This document shows, one piece after another, positions 1-6,239 of a DNA stretch of 6,702 bases. The position numbers were made by a program, and so were the translations under genes. The stretch is from assembly GCA_905193765.1 (NCBI GenBank), contig CAJJPZ010000120.1, positions 1 through 6,702 on the forward strand, in the 5' to 3' direction. The DNA is from an uncultured Eubacterium sp. Lineage in GTDB: Bacteria > Bacillota > Clostridia > Peptostreptococcales > Anaerovoracaceae. The first letter of the stretch is position 1. The number at the start of each line of letters is the position of its first letter. Below the pieces are notes generated by a model, which made no database searches, was not told the origin of the DNA, and was given only the letters and a program-made list of their open reading frames with translations.

Positions 1-943
1 CTATGGTCTTGAGCAGGCCGTAGTACCTGATGTCGCTGCTGACCGAGATCAGGAATATGTTGTAGATTATCAGATATCCCGTCATGATTATCAGTATCAG
101 CAAAGCTGCCGCTGCCGCTATCATCTCCGGTCCGACAGCATCACCGGCCTGCGACGCCGTGTAGCCCCAGTTCACTCCGTATCTCACGTAATCGTCTCCA
201 TCCGGATCATCAGACTGAAAACCGAGATCGTCCTCGACCTTCTGCATATTTTCTTTTATGCCGACACTCGTCCTGAACATGACGTTGACGTCCTCACGGA
301 AATGGTCTGCACCGGCGCTGACTGCGGCCTTTTCAACCTGCCTGACATACGCTTCCGAGACGTTTATGAAATGCACCGGGGATATATCGTCGTATTCCCA
401 CCAGCCGGCCAGCCTGAACGTATCCGACCTGCTGCCGACCGCGCTGTCCACGTCCAGCATATCGTACGTCAGTCTGATCTCTGCCCCGAGCTCCGGCTCC
501 ACGCCGAGCGCGGCGAGCGCGGCGGTATCCATTATTATCTCGTCTTCCGCCTCCGGCATATGCCCTTTGATGAGATCTATATAGCTCCATTTCGTATTGT
601 TGTCATCCATGAAACTTATCTCCGCAGGTATTTTCGCAAAGCTGCCATCCGTGATGAATCCAGCTGTTATACGCCTGCCGGATTCTTTGACCTTCGGGCA
701 GCTTTCTATCATCGAAGCCTGTTCGCTGTCCACATCCTTGAATGTTCCATGCGCATACCCTCCGATCTGACGGAACGTATATGATTCATAGCTCGTATTG
801 ATCGACATCATTATCGTGAAAAGTGCAGTGAACAGCACTGTCGTCATCGCTATGGCCACTGCTGCTGTGATGTTGCGTCTCCTTGCCGCCTTGAAGGATC
901 TGATGCTGAGCCGTCTTACAGCTCTTCTGTTTTTCACTTTCAT
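1..943 (-). CDS. FtsX/MacB-type ABC transporter permease, N-terminal part (cut by left window edge)
   Basis: Membrane subunit of an ABC transporter that pairs with the ATPase immediately upstream. The frame is open from the start to base 2, giving about 314 residues without a stop, and the gene continues outside the window. A basic N-terminus (KNRRAVRRL, then KAARRRN) precedes a first membrane helix at about residues 25-48. A non-membrane, probably extracytoplasmic region follows to about 271 and contains motifs such as RQIGGYAHG. A second helix at about 274-296 (ILIIMTGYLIIYNIF) leads into SSDIRYYGLLKTI, the cytoplasmic coupling motif typical of Bacillota FtsX-domain permeases. One helix, a large outer domain, then the FtsX helices is MacB-like; BceB has its large domain later. 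Two ATGs stand in tandem (946 and 943). I chose 943 because the GGGGGAG site lies 7 nt from it but only 4 nt from 946. The gap from the ATPase stop is 1 or 4 bp, so they share a transcript. Substrate unknown. Confidence 0.9.
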   Translation of the reverse strand, partial: MKVKNRRAVRRLSIRSFKAARRRNITAAVAIAMTTVLFTALFTIMMSINTSYESYTFRQIGGYAHGTFKDVDSEQASMIESCPKVKESGRRITAGFITDGSFAKIPAEISFMDDNNTKWSYIDLIKGHMPEAEDEIIMDTAALAALGVEPELGAEIRLTYDMLDVDSAVGSRSDTFRLAGWWEYDDISPVHFINVSEAYVRQVEKAAVSAGADHFREDVNVMFRTSVGIKENMQKVEDDLGFQSDDPDGDDYVRYGVNWGYTASQAGDAVGPEMIAAAAALLILIIMTGYLIIYNIFLISVSSDIRYYGLLKTI

Positions 944-947
944 CATG

Positions 948-1628
948 TCACTCCCCCTGTCTGCCATCTCTGATCCTGCCGTCCTCTATCCTGATGATAC
1001 GATCGGCAAGCTGAGCTATCTCCTCATTGTGAGTTATCATGACTATGGTCTGGGCATATTGCTGGCTCGTTATCTTCAGCAGCCCCAGTACATCCTGCGA
1101 CGTCCTGCTGTCCAGGTTTCCGGTAGGTTCGTCGCACAGCAGTATCGCAGGCTTCGTCGCCAGAGCTCTTGCTATCGCCACTCTCTGCTGCTGGCCTCCG
1201 GAAAGCTGTCCCGGCAGGTTTCCAAGTTTGTCGCTTATACCAAGTGTTTCCGTTATACTGCTGATGAATCTGTCGTCAGTCTTTCTGCCGTCCAGCTCCA
1301 CAGGAAGCACTATGTTCTCATACACATTGAGTACCGGCACGAGATTGTATGCCTGAAAAACGAAACCTATCTTTCTTCTTCGAAAGATCGTCAGCGCTTC
1401 GTCTTTCAGCGAGAATATGTCTCTGCCGTCCACGAACACTTTGCCTGACGTCGGCCTGTCGAGACCTCCCAGCATGTGGAGCAGCGTAGACTTTCCCGAT
1501 CCCGAAGATCCGACCACTGCAACGAATTCGCCGGTTTCGACCGACATATCGATGCCGTCCAGCGCCCGCACCTCCCCTGCGCCGCTTCCGTATATCTTTT
1601 TCAGGTTTTCTGTTTCGAGTATTGCCAT
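948..1628 (-). CDS. ABC transporter ATP-binding protein (LolD/MacB type)
   Basis: ATPase subunit of about 226 residues that powers the adjacent FtsX-type permease from the cytoplasmic face. All nucleotide-binding motifs are intact: Walker A GSSGSGKST (40-48), Q-loop Gln92 in GFVFQAYNL, signature LSGGQQQR (141-148), Walker B ILLCDEP with catalytic Glu166, D-loop GNLD (169-172) and switch His199 in MITHN. The LLHMLGGLDRPTSG stretch after Walker A and the DEPTGNLDS motif are typical of the LolD/MacB/BceA branch of exporters. An in-frame start 18 codons upstream (1682) exists, but that extension is charged, unlike the family, and overlaps the terminator's T-run. The ATG at 1628 has AAAGGAG 7 nt before it and begins MAILETENLKKIYG as family members do. 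The gene is separated from the upstream kinase by a terminator and followed almost at once by the permease. Substrate cannot be read from the ATPase. Confidence 0.95.
   Translation of the reverse strand: MAILETENLKKIYGSGAGEVRALDGIDMSVETGEFVAVVGSSGSGKSTLLHMLGGLDRPTSGKVFVDGRDIFSLKDEALTIFRRRKIGFVFQAYNLVPVLNVYENIVLPVELDGRKTDDRFISSITETLGISDKLGNLPGQLSGGQQQRVAIARALATKPAILLCDEPTGNLDSRTSQDVLGLLKITSQQYAQTIVMITHNEEIAQLADRIIRIEDGRIRDGRQGE
951..957 (-). promoter_or_regulatory. Ribosome binding site of the permease gene
   Basis: GGGGGAG on the minus strand sits inside the last codons of the ATPase gene. It is 4 nt from the ATG at 946 and 7 nt from the ATG at 943, which favours 943 and suggests translational coupling to the ATPase. 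Confidence 0.6.
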
Positions 1629-1635
1629 ATGTCTT

Positions 1636-1642
1636 CTCCTTT
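1636..1642 (-). promoter_or_regulatory. Ribosome binding site of the ABC ATPase gene
   Basis: AAAGGAG lies 7 nt before the ATG at 1628. It decides the start against the longer in-frame alternative at 1682. Confidence 0.75.
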
Positions 1643-1643
1643 C

Positions 1644-1679
1644 ACCGCTCCTGACATTGGTACCACATGGTGCAGCGGT
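1644..1679 (-). promoter_or_regulatory. Possible leader stem-loop just upstream of the ABC ATPase ribosome site
   Basis: A perfect 6-bp GC-rich inverted repeat, ACCGCT (1679-1674 on the minus strand) and AGCGGT (1649-1644), encloses 24 nt that hold a smaller ACC/GGT dyad. The proximal arm ends one base before the AAAGGAG site. It could be a 5' leader structure that affects translation, but a 6-bp match can arise by chance. Confidence 0.25.
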
Positions 1680-1680
1680 C

Positions 1681-1728
1681 AAAAAAATCTGTACGAAAGA
1701 GCTGTTCTTTTGCCCCTTTCATACAGAT
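1681..1728 (-). terminator. Rho-independent terminator after the sensor kinase gene (possibly an attenuator of the transporter)
   Basis: On the minus strand, arm ATCTGTATGAAAG (1728-1716) pairs with CTTTCGTACAGAT (1699-1687) over 13 positions, with one G-T wobble, around a 16-nt loop. A run of seven T follows (1687-1681). On the plus strand no T-run follows the hairpin, so it acts in one direction. It lies 66 bp after the kinase stop and about 53 bp before the ATPase start. The simple reading is the end of the regulator/kinase transcript. If the transporter promoter lies upstream at about 1751-1789, the same hairpin would be an attenuator in its leader. Confidence 0.85.
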
Positions 1729-1750
1729 GATATCAAAACAATCTTTCCAC

Positions 1751-1789
1751 ATTATTTCCATCAGGAGACAGATCATAACAGTTCTGTAA
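1751..1789 (-). promoter_or_regulatory. Candidate regulated promoter/operator for the ABC transporter
   Basis: An imperfect 14-bp palindrome, TTACAGAACTGTTA on the minus strand (1789-1776), begins 4 nt after the kinase stop codon. It matches TnACA-N4-TGTnA and so resembles the TnACA-N4-TGTAA site described for BceR-type regulators. A weak -35-like TTATGA (1778-1773) overlaps its end, and AATAAT (1756-1751) sits 16 bp further on as a possible -10. A poor -35 overlapped by an operator would fit an activated promoter. The dyad is seen directly; its use by the neighbouring response regulator is inferred. Confidence 0.35.
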
Positions 1790-1793
1790 GATT

Positions 1794-2744
1794 TCATACG
1801 CTGCTCCTGATGCGCTGTGATACTTTCTGCTCTGCCGCCGGCAGGAATACTGAGAATACCGAACCTTTCCCCTTTGCTGAGCTGACCTTTATATATCCGC
1901 CCTCTGCCGAGATTATTTCCCGGGCAAGATAAAGACCTATCCCCACGCCTTCCTGCTCCTGCGTGTCTTTTCCACGATAGAATCTCGAAAAAACCTTCGG
2001 CATCTCCTGCTCATCTATACCAATGCCCGTATCGCTTATCTCTATGCAGACGAACATCTCGTATTTTTTCACACTTACGGTCACGCTGCCGCTGTCCGTG
2101 TATTTGATCCCGTTGTCGATGATGTTTCCCAGTGCTTCTGCCGTCCATCTCCTGTCGAACACACCTTTGCAGTCTTCTGTCAGCACTGCAGAAAGTGTCA
2201 GACACTTTGCAGCGGCTTTTTCCATATATGATGCAGTGACTTCTTCTGCAAGCTTGCCGATGCTCCCCTCCTCCGGATGCAATGCGACTATCCCGGTTTC
2301 CAGCCGTGACAGCTTCACCAGAGAAGTTATGAGGAAACTGAGCTTTTCAGTCTGCGCATGGAGCTGTAATGTGCATTCTTTCGCTGGCTGCGGAAGCTCC
2401 ATCTCATCCAAAAGCTCCGAATACAGCTGTATGTTTGCGATGGGCGTCTTCGTCTGATGAGATATATCGGCTATCAAAGTCTTGATCTTATCTTTTTCAC
2501 GCTTTACACGCTCCGCCGATATCTCCGATGTCAAAAGATAATCCGAAAACCTGTTTTCCAATGCGGAAAATCTCGACTCATCAAAATCATGCTCTTTAAA
2601 ACTGCCTTTCCTTGCAGCCTCCAGCATTTCTTCAATGCTGTCAATGAGCCTGCGTCTTTTCCTGTGCATCACCGCCACTGCGATCGCTGATACCAGCATG
2701 GCGACCACAGCTGCTGCAACTGCAAACATCATGATATCACTCAT
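1794..2744 (-). CDS. Sensor histidine kinase, short form with one membrane segment
   Basis: Membrane-bound kinase of 316 residues that should phosphorylate the response regulator encoded just before it. One hydrophobic helix (about 7-26) is followed by a basic HRKRRR stop-transfer stretch, a short linker, and the dimerisation/phosphoacceptor region with His96 in DISHQTKTPI. The catalytic domain carries the N box (EALGNIIDNGIKYT, about 203-216), G1 box DTGIGI (238-243), F box FSRFYRG (252-258) and G2 box GVGIGL (266-271). All are intact, so the kinase should be active. There is no periplasmic sensor domain: the N-terminus is only six residues before the helix. It may therefore sense within the membrane or through a partner such as the adjacent transporter, as BceS-type kinases do, although those have two helices. 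Its ATG overlaps the regulator's last codons by 8 bp with only a weak AAAGAAG site, which suggests coupled translation. A terminator follows. Confidence 0.95.
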   Translation of the reverse strand: MSDIMMFAVAAAVVAMLVSAIAVAVMHRKRRRLIDSIEEMLEAARKGSFKEHDFDESRFSALENRFSDYLLTSEISAERVKREKDKIKTLIADISHQTKTPIANIQLYSELLDEMELPQPAKECTLQLHAQTEKLSFLITSLVKLSRLETGIVALHPEEGSIGKLAEEVTASYMEKAAAKCLTLSAVLTEDCKGVFDRRWTAEALGNIIDNGIKYTDSGSVTVSVKKYEMFVCIEISDTGIGIDEQEMPKVFSRFYRGKDTQEQEGVGIGLYLAREIISAEGGYIKVSSAKGKGSVFSVFLPAAEQKVSQRIRSSV

Positions 2745-3408
2745 CTTCTTTCACCCACATATACCCTCTGCCGTACACAGTCTTTATATCATCCTTTGCA
2801 CCAAGCTTGTCCCTGAGTCTCTTTACCGTCACGGAAAGGGCATTTTCATCCACATACTCCGCACCGTCTGTCCATACACGGTCCACAAGAGTGCCCCGGC
2901 TGAGAGTGATGCCACGGTTTTCAACCAATATCCTCAAAAGCTTCTGCTCTGTCTTACTGAGCTCCACCAGTCTGCCATCTGCATAAAACTTCATCCGCTG
3001 GAAATCAAAGCGATATCTTCCCAGGCATACTGCTGTCTGCTGCGGCGTTTTCCTGCGAAGCTGCGTGTTCACCCGTGCACGGAGTACTGCAAGACTGAAG
3101 GGTTTCGTTATGTAGTCGTCGGCCCCCATCTCCAGCCCGCTGACTATATCGGTCTCCATATCGTTCGCAGTCAGCATTATCACAGGTACATCACTTTGCT
3201 GTCTCAGCTCCTTGAGAAAAGCATACCCGCTTCCATCCGGAAGATTCACATCCAGTATGATAAGCGCAGGCGTCGAGCCTTCTGTCAGCTTTCGGGCGTC
3301 TTCCAGTCTACCGCATGTCCTGATATCACGCTGCTGTGACGCCAGCGCCCTGCCCAGCCCGGCAGCCAGCACTGCATCGTCTTCTACTATGATTATTTTA
3401 TCTGCCAT
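2737..3408 (-). CDS. OmpR/PhoB-family response regulator
   Basis: DNA-binding output protein of the two-component system, about 223 residues from the chosen start. The N-terminal receiver domain (about 1-116) has the acidic pair Asp10-Asp11, phosphoacceptor Asp53 in LIILDVNLPDGSG, Thr80 in VIMLTAN and Lys102 in YITKPF. The C-terminal winged helix (about 128-220) shows VELSKTEQKLLRIL, then ENALSVTVKRLRDKLG of the recognition region and the closing YGRGYMW motif. It is predicted to bind promoter DNA when phosphorylated by the overlapping kinase, the likeliest target being the ABC transporter promoter downstream. I chose the ATG at 3408, with GGCAGG 5 nt before it and the frame starting MADKIIIVEDD. 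A GTG two codons upstream (3414) is possible but its ribosome site is poor. No clear terminator separates it from the UvrA2-like gene, so read-through from there is possible. Confidence 0.95.
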   Translation of the reverse strand: MADKIIIVEDDAVLAAGLGRALASQQRDIRTCGRLEDARKLTEGSTPALIILDVNLPDGSGYAFLKELRQQSDVPVIMLTANDMETDIVSGLEMGADDYITKPFSLAVLRARVNTQLRRKTPQQTAVCLGRYRFDFQRMKFYADGRLVELSKTEQKLLRILVENRGITLSRGTLVDRVWTDGAEYVDENALSVTVKRLRDKLGAKDDIKTVYGRGYMWVKEDE

Positions 3409-3452
3409 ATCCACCTGCCGATCATTCTGCCAACATTCTCCTGCTGACCTGT

Positions 3453-3482
3453 AACTGGTTCTATCCTATCACAAATCCAGTT
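3453..3482 (-). promoter_or_regulatory. Candidate promoter within a dyad upstream of the response regulator
   Basis: A perfect 6-bp inverted repeat, AACTGG (3453-3458) and CCAGTT (3477-3482), encloses an 18-bp centre holding an extended -10-like TGATAGGAT on the minus strand (3471-3463). There is no good -35. It also overlaps CTGTAA (3449-3454), a hexamer that recurs in the palindrome upstream of the transporter. It could be an autoregulated promoter for the two-component operon. The rest of this 165-bp gap (3415-3579) shows no clear terminator and no ORF worth naming. Confidence 0.25.
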
Positions 3483-3579
3483 TTGATGCACCTGGTCCCG
3501 GAATTTTTACGATGATTTTGATTTCACCTGATATTTCTCTTCTTTCCGCTACAGCCGTTTCATTATCCTGTCGATGTTA

Positions 3580-6084
3580 TCATAAGGAGCTCAGGAACTT
3601 TCCTGTGATGCTGTTTCCGTCTGATGCGATCTGTGCCGGCGTCCCTGCAGCGACTATCCTGCCTCCTGACTCGCCTCCGCCCGGACCCATGTCGATGATA
3701 TAGTCCGCATTGTGGATCACGTCAAGATCATGTTCGATGACGATCACCGTTGCACCTTTGTCCACAAGTGCCTGGAACACGCCAAGCAGAGCCTGTACAT
3801 CCAGCGGATGCAGCCCTATGGTCGGTTCATCGAAAACGAAGACAGAATCCGACTGTCCTTTCCCCATCTCGCTTGCCAGTTTCAGTCTCTGGGATTCTCC
3901 TCCGGAAAGGCCCGGCGTTTCTTCGCCCAACGTCAGATACCCAAGTCCCAGCTCTTTCAGCACACTCAGTCTCTGATGCACCTTTTTCAGGTCTTTCACA
4001 GCTTCCATCGCCGTACTGACATCCATTGCCATCAGCTCAGGCAGTGAATATTTTTCGCCCGACCTGTTCTCATAGCGGATCTGCCATGCTTCCTTCGCAT
4101 ACCTTGATCCGCCACATTCATGACATGGTATCTCCACATCCGGCAGGAACTGCACGTCCAGACTTATCCGTCCGGTCCCGTCGCACATCGGACACTTGAG
4201 TTTCCCGGTATTGTACGAAAAAGCTCCTGCTTTGTATCCGAGAGTTCTGGCATCTGCCGTCCCTGCGAATACTTTTCTCAGTTCATCATGTACATTGGCA
4301 TAAGTTGCTACCGTGGATCTGACATTTATGCCTATTGGAGACGCATCGATCAGTTTCACATGTGCGATCCCTTCTGCATCGATTTTTTTCACATGCTCCG
4401 GCAGAGACTCTCCGTTCAGGACTGCCTTCAACCCCGGTATCAGACTTTCCAGGACCATCGTTGTCTTTCCTGAACCTGATACGCCGGTGACTGCTGTGAG
4501 CCTTCCCTTTGGTATATCTGCCTCCAGCGGTTTCACCGTATGTATCCTGTCTGTGGAAAGGTGCAGCTTTCCTTTTGCAAATACTTCATCCGGCCTGATG
4601 ACACTGCGTATCCGTCTGCCGGATCTGTCTCCAAGGAACGGTCCTATCATCGAGGCTTTGTCCACTATGATCTGTGGCACAGTCCCTTCGGCTGTCACAT
4701 ATCCGCCGCCTGTACCTGCTTCCGGCCCCATCTCTATTATCCAGTCCGATTCAGACAATATCTGTGCATCATGGTCCACCAGTACCACTGAATTGCCGTC
4801 CGCTACAAGGTCATGCATCACAGCATTGAGTCCATCGATGTTGGAAGGATGCAGACCTATCGACGGCTCGTCGAGTACATAAAGGACTCCTGTAGTCCTG
4901 TTTCTTACAGCCCTGGCAAGCTGCATCCTCTGCCTTTCTCCTGTGGACAGCGTCGAGGAAGCTCTGTCCAGCGACAGATATGAGAGTCCCAGATCCATGA
5001 GCCTTTTAGCAGTCGTATGGAAAGACTCGCATATGGAAATCGCCATGGGTCTCATTTCCTCCGGCAGAGAGACCGGTATGCCTGCCACCCATTTTACAAG
5101 CTCTCCCAGTGTCATCCTGCAGGCTTCGTCAAGGCCGATCCCCCGGAGTTTCGGTGCCCTGGCAGCTTCAGAAAGTCTGCTGCCTCCACATTCCGGGCAG
5201 ATTTCTTCTTTCAGGAATTTCTCCACACGCTTCATGCCCTTTTCGTCTTTCACCTTTGCCAGAGCATTTTCTACTGTATATACAGCATTATAATATGTGA
5301 AATCCAGCTCTCCTGCCTGATTGGATTTCTTTGCCTTGTATAAAATATGCTTCTTTTCAGCCGGACCGTGATAGACGATGTCTTTTTCTTTATCCGTCAG
5401 ATCACGGAACGGGATATCTGTACGGACACCCATCTGCCGACATACATCCGTCATCAGCGACCACATCAGACTGTTCCATGGAGCCACAGCACCCTCATCG
5501 ATACTTATTGAATCATCAGGTACAAGGGAATCTATATCTACAGTCCTCACGATCCCCGTTCCGCTACACTCCGGACATGCTCCCTGTGAATTGAATGCCA
5601 GCTCCTCTGCACTGGGAGCATGCACCTTCTCTCCGCATACAGGACATATGATCTCCTGCTCTGCTGCCACTTTCAATGTTGGAGGCACATAATGTCCGTT
5701 GGGGCACCGATGAGATGCAAGCCGTGAAAACATGAGTCTCAGACTGTTCAGAAGCTCTGTTCCTGTGCCGAAAGTACTGCGTATTCCCGGTATACCCGGA
5801 CGCTGATGCAGTGCCAGTGCTGCAGGGACATACAGCACCTCGTCCACCTGCGCCTTTGCTGCTCCGGTCATCCTTCTCCTCGTATATGTGGAAAGGGACT
5901 CCAGATACCGTCTCGAGCCTTCCGCATACAGGACCCCAAGTGCCAGCGATGATTTGCCTGAGCCTGAAACCCCTGCGATACCAACGATCTGATGCAGCGG
6001 TACATCTACATTTATATTTTTCAGATTATGCACTCTTGCCCCTCTTATCTCTATATTGTCCGGTCCGCCCTTGCTGTTTTTCAT
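3580..6084 (-). CDS. UvrA paralogue without UvrB-binding domain (class II, UvrA2-like)
   Basis: Twin-ATPase DNA-binding protein of about 834 residues, against about 940 for the repair UvrA. Residues below are counted from the ATG at 6087. First ATPase: Walker A GVSGSGKS (39-46), signature LSTGERQR (380-387), Walker B VLYVLDEPS with Glu407, switch His439. Second ATPase: Walker A GVSGSGKT (535-542), signature LSGGESQR (727-734), Walker B VFVFDEPT with Glu754, switch His786. Two zinc modules of the form C-x2-C-x19-C-x2-C lie at 148/151/171/174 and 632/635/655/658. Only 18 residues separate RCP (127-129) from the first zinc Cys, where E. coli UvrA has the UvrB-binding domain of roughly 120 residues, so a normal UvrABC role is unlikely. 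Relatives are linked to protection against DNA-binding drugs (for example DrrC of Streptomyces peucetius). Tandem ATGs occur at 6087 and 6084; AAGGAGG is 3 nt from the first and 6 nt from the second, so 6084 is preferred. Confidence 0.93.
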   Translation of the reverse strand: MKNSKGGPDNIEIRGARVHNLKNINVDVPLHQIVGIAGVSGSGKSSLALGVLYAEGSRRYLESLSTYTRRRMTGAAKAQVDEVLYVPAALALHQRPGIPGIRSTFGTGTELLNSLRLMFSRLASHRCPNGHYVPPTLKVAAEQEIICPVCGEKVHAPSAEELAFNSQGACPECSGTGIVRTVDIDSLVPDDSISIDEGAVAPWNSLMWSLMTDVCRQMGVRTDIPFRDLTDKEKDIVYHGPAEKKHILYKAKKSNQAGELDFTYYNAVYTVENALAKVKDEKGMKRVEKFLKEEICPECGGSRLSEAARAPKLRGIGLDEACRMTLGELVKWVAGIPVSLPEEMRPMAISICESFHTTAKRLMDLGLSYLSLDRASSTLSTGERQRMQLARAVRNRTTGVLYVLDEPSIGLHPSNIDGLNAVMHDLVADGNSVVLVDHDAQILSESDWIIEMGPEAGTGGGYVTAEGTVPQIIVDKASMIGPFLGDRSGRRIRSVIRPDEVFAKGKLHLSTDRIHTVKPLEADIPKGRLTAVTGVSGSGKTTMVLESLIPGLKAVLNGESLPEHVKKIDAEGIAHVKLIDASPIGINVRSTVATYANVHDELRKVFAGTADARTLGYKAGAFSYNTGKLKCPMCDGTGRISLDVQFLPDVEIPCHECGGSRYAKEAWQIRYENRSGEKYSLPELMAMDVSTAMEAVKDLKKVHQRLSVLKELGLGYLTLGEETPGLSGGESQRLKLASEMGKGQSDSVFVFDEPTIGLHPLDVQALLGVFQALVDKGATVIVIEHDLDVIHNADYIIDMGPGGGESGGRIVAAGTPAQIASDGNSITGKFLSSL

Positions 6085-6173
6085 CATGTACCTCCTTGTG
6101 CTGTGGCTGTCCTGTTTTCATATATCTTAACATATTTCCAATATATCAGTATACATATAAAAAGAAGCCTCAT
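6084..6173 (-). CDS. Possible 29-residue leader ORF coupled to the UvrA2-like gene
   Basis: A short frame begins at ATG 6173 and ends at TGA 6086-6084. It has GGGAGG 10 nt upstream (6189-6184). It encodes a small peptide with a hydrophobic start (MRLLFICILIYW) and a polar end (NRTATAQGGT). Its stop overlaps the UvrA2-like start as TGATG, the classic arrangement for translational coupling, and its last codons contain that gene's ribosome site. A regulatory leader peptide or small membrane protein is conceivable. Against it, the region is short and AT-rich, the ribosome-site spacing is long, and the best candidate promoter lies inside it. Confidence 0.25.
   Translation of the reverse strand: MRLLFICILIYWKYVKIYENRTATAQGGT
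6091..6097 (-). promoter_or_regulatory. Strong ribosome binding site of the UvrA2-like gene
   Basis: AAGGAGG, a full match to the anti-Shine-Dalgarno core, lies 6 nt from the ATG at 6084 and 3 nt from the ATG at 6087. The spacing favours the second ATG. Confidence 0.75.
6124..6132 (-). promoter_or_regulatory. Candidate extended -10 promoter of the UvrA2-like gene
   Basis: TGTTAAGAT on the minus strand matches an extended -10 (TGn plus TAAGAT, 5 of 6). Transcription would start near 6117, giving a leader of about 33 nt that still contains AAGGAGG. The -35 position (about 6152-6147, ATACTG) is poor. The surrounding gap (6088-6239) is strongly AT-rich, so other -10-like hexamers exist, for example TATGAT at 6198-6193. 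Confidence 0.35.
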
Positions 6174-6239
6174 TTTTCAGAGACCTCCCGTTATCATATG
6201 TTCCGTTTATATTATTTGCATAGCTTACTCATATACGTA

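Noticed and set aside
333..590. Minus-strand frame of 85 codons, very rich in Gly and Arg
   Set aside because: It is an alternative frame inside the permease gene, caused by a local GC-rich patch near 485-530.
798..1448. Long plus-strand open frame (about 216 codons)
   Set aside because: It runs antisense to the well-supported ABC ATPase and permease start, has no ribosome site that stands out and no recognisable domain.
1629..1682. 18-codon N-terminal extension of the ABC ATPase
   Set aside because: No ribosome site fits, the extension is not family-like and it begins in the terminator's T-run; the ATG at 1628 has an ideal site.
1654..1682. Promoter from TTGACC (1682-1677) to CAATGT (1659-1654)
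   Set aside because: The -35 is good and spacing is 17, but the -10 matches only 2 of 6 positions.
2635..3339. Plus-strand open frame of about 234 codons
   Set aside because: It lies opposite the response regulator, whose motifs are complete; the plus-strand product has low-complexity, unstructured composition typical of antisense frames.
6160..6195. Terminator after the TraX gene around the GAGGTCTCT and GAGGCTTCT segments before a T-run
   Set aside because: The two segments are near direct repeats, not inverted repeats, so no stable hairpin forms.
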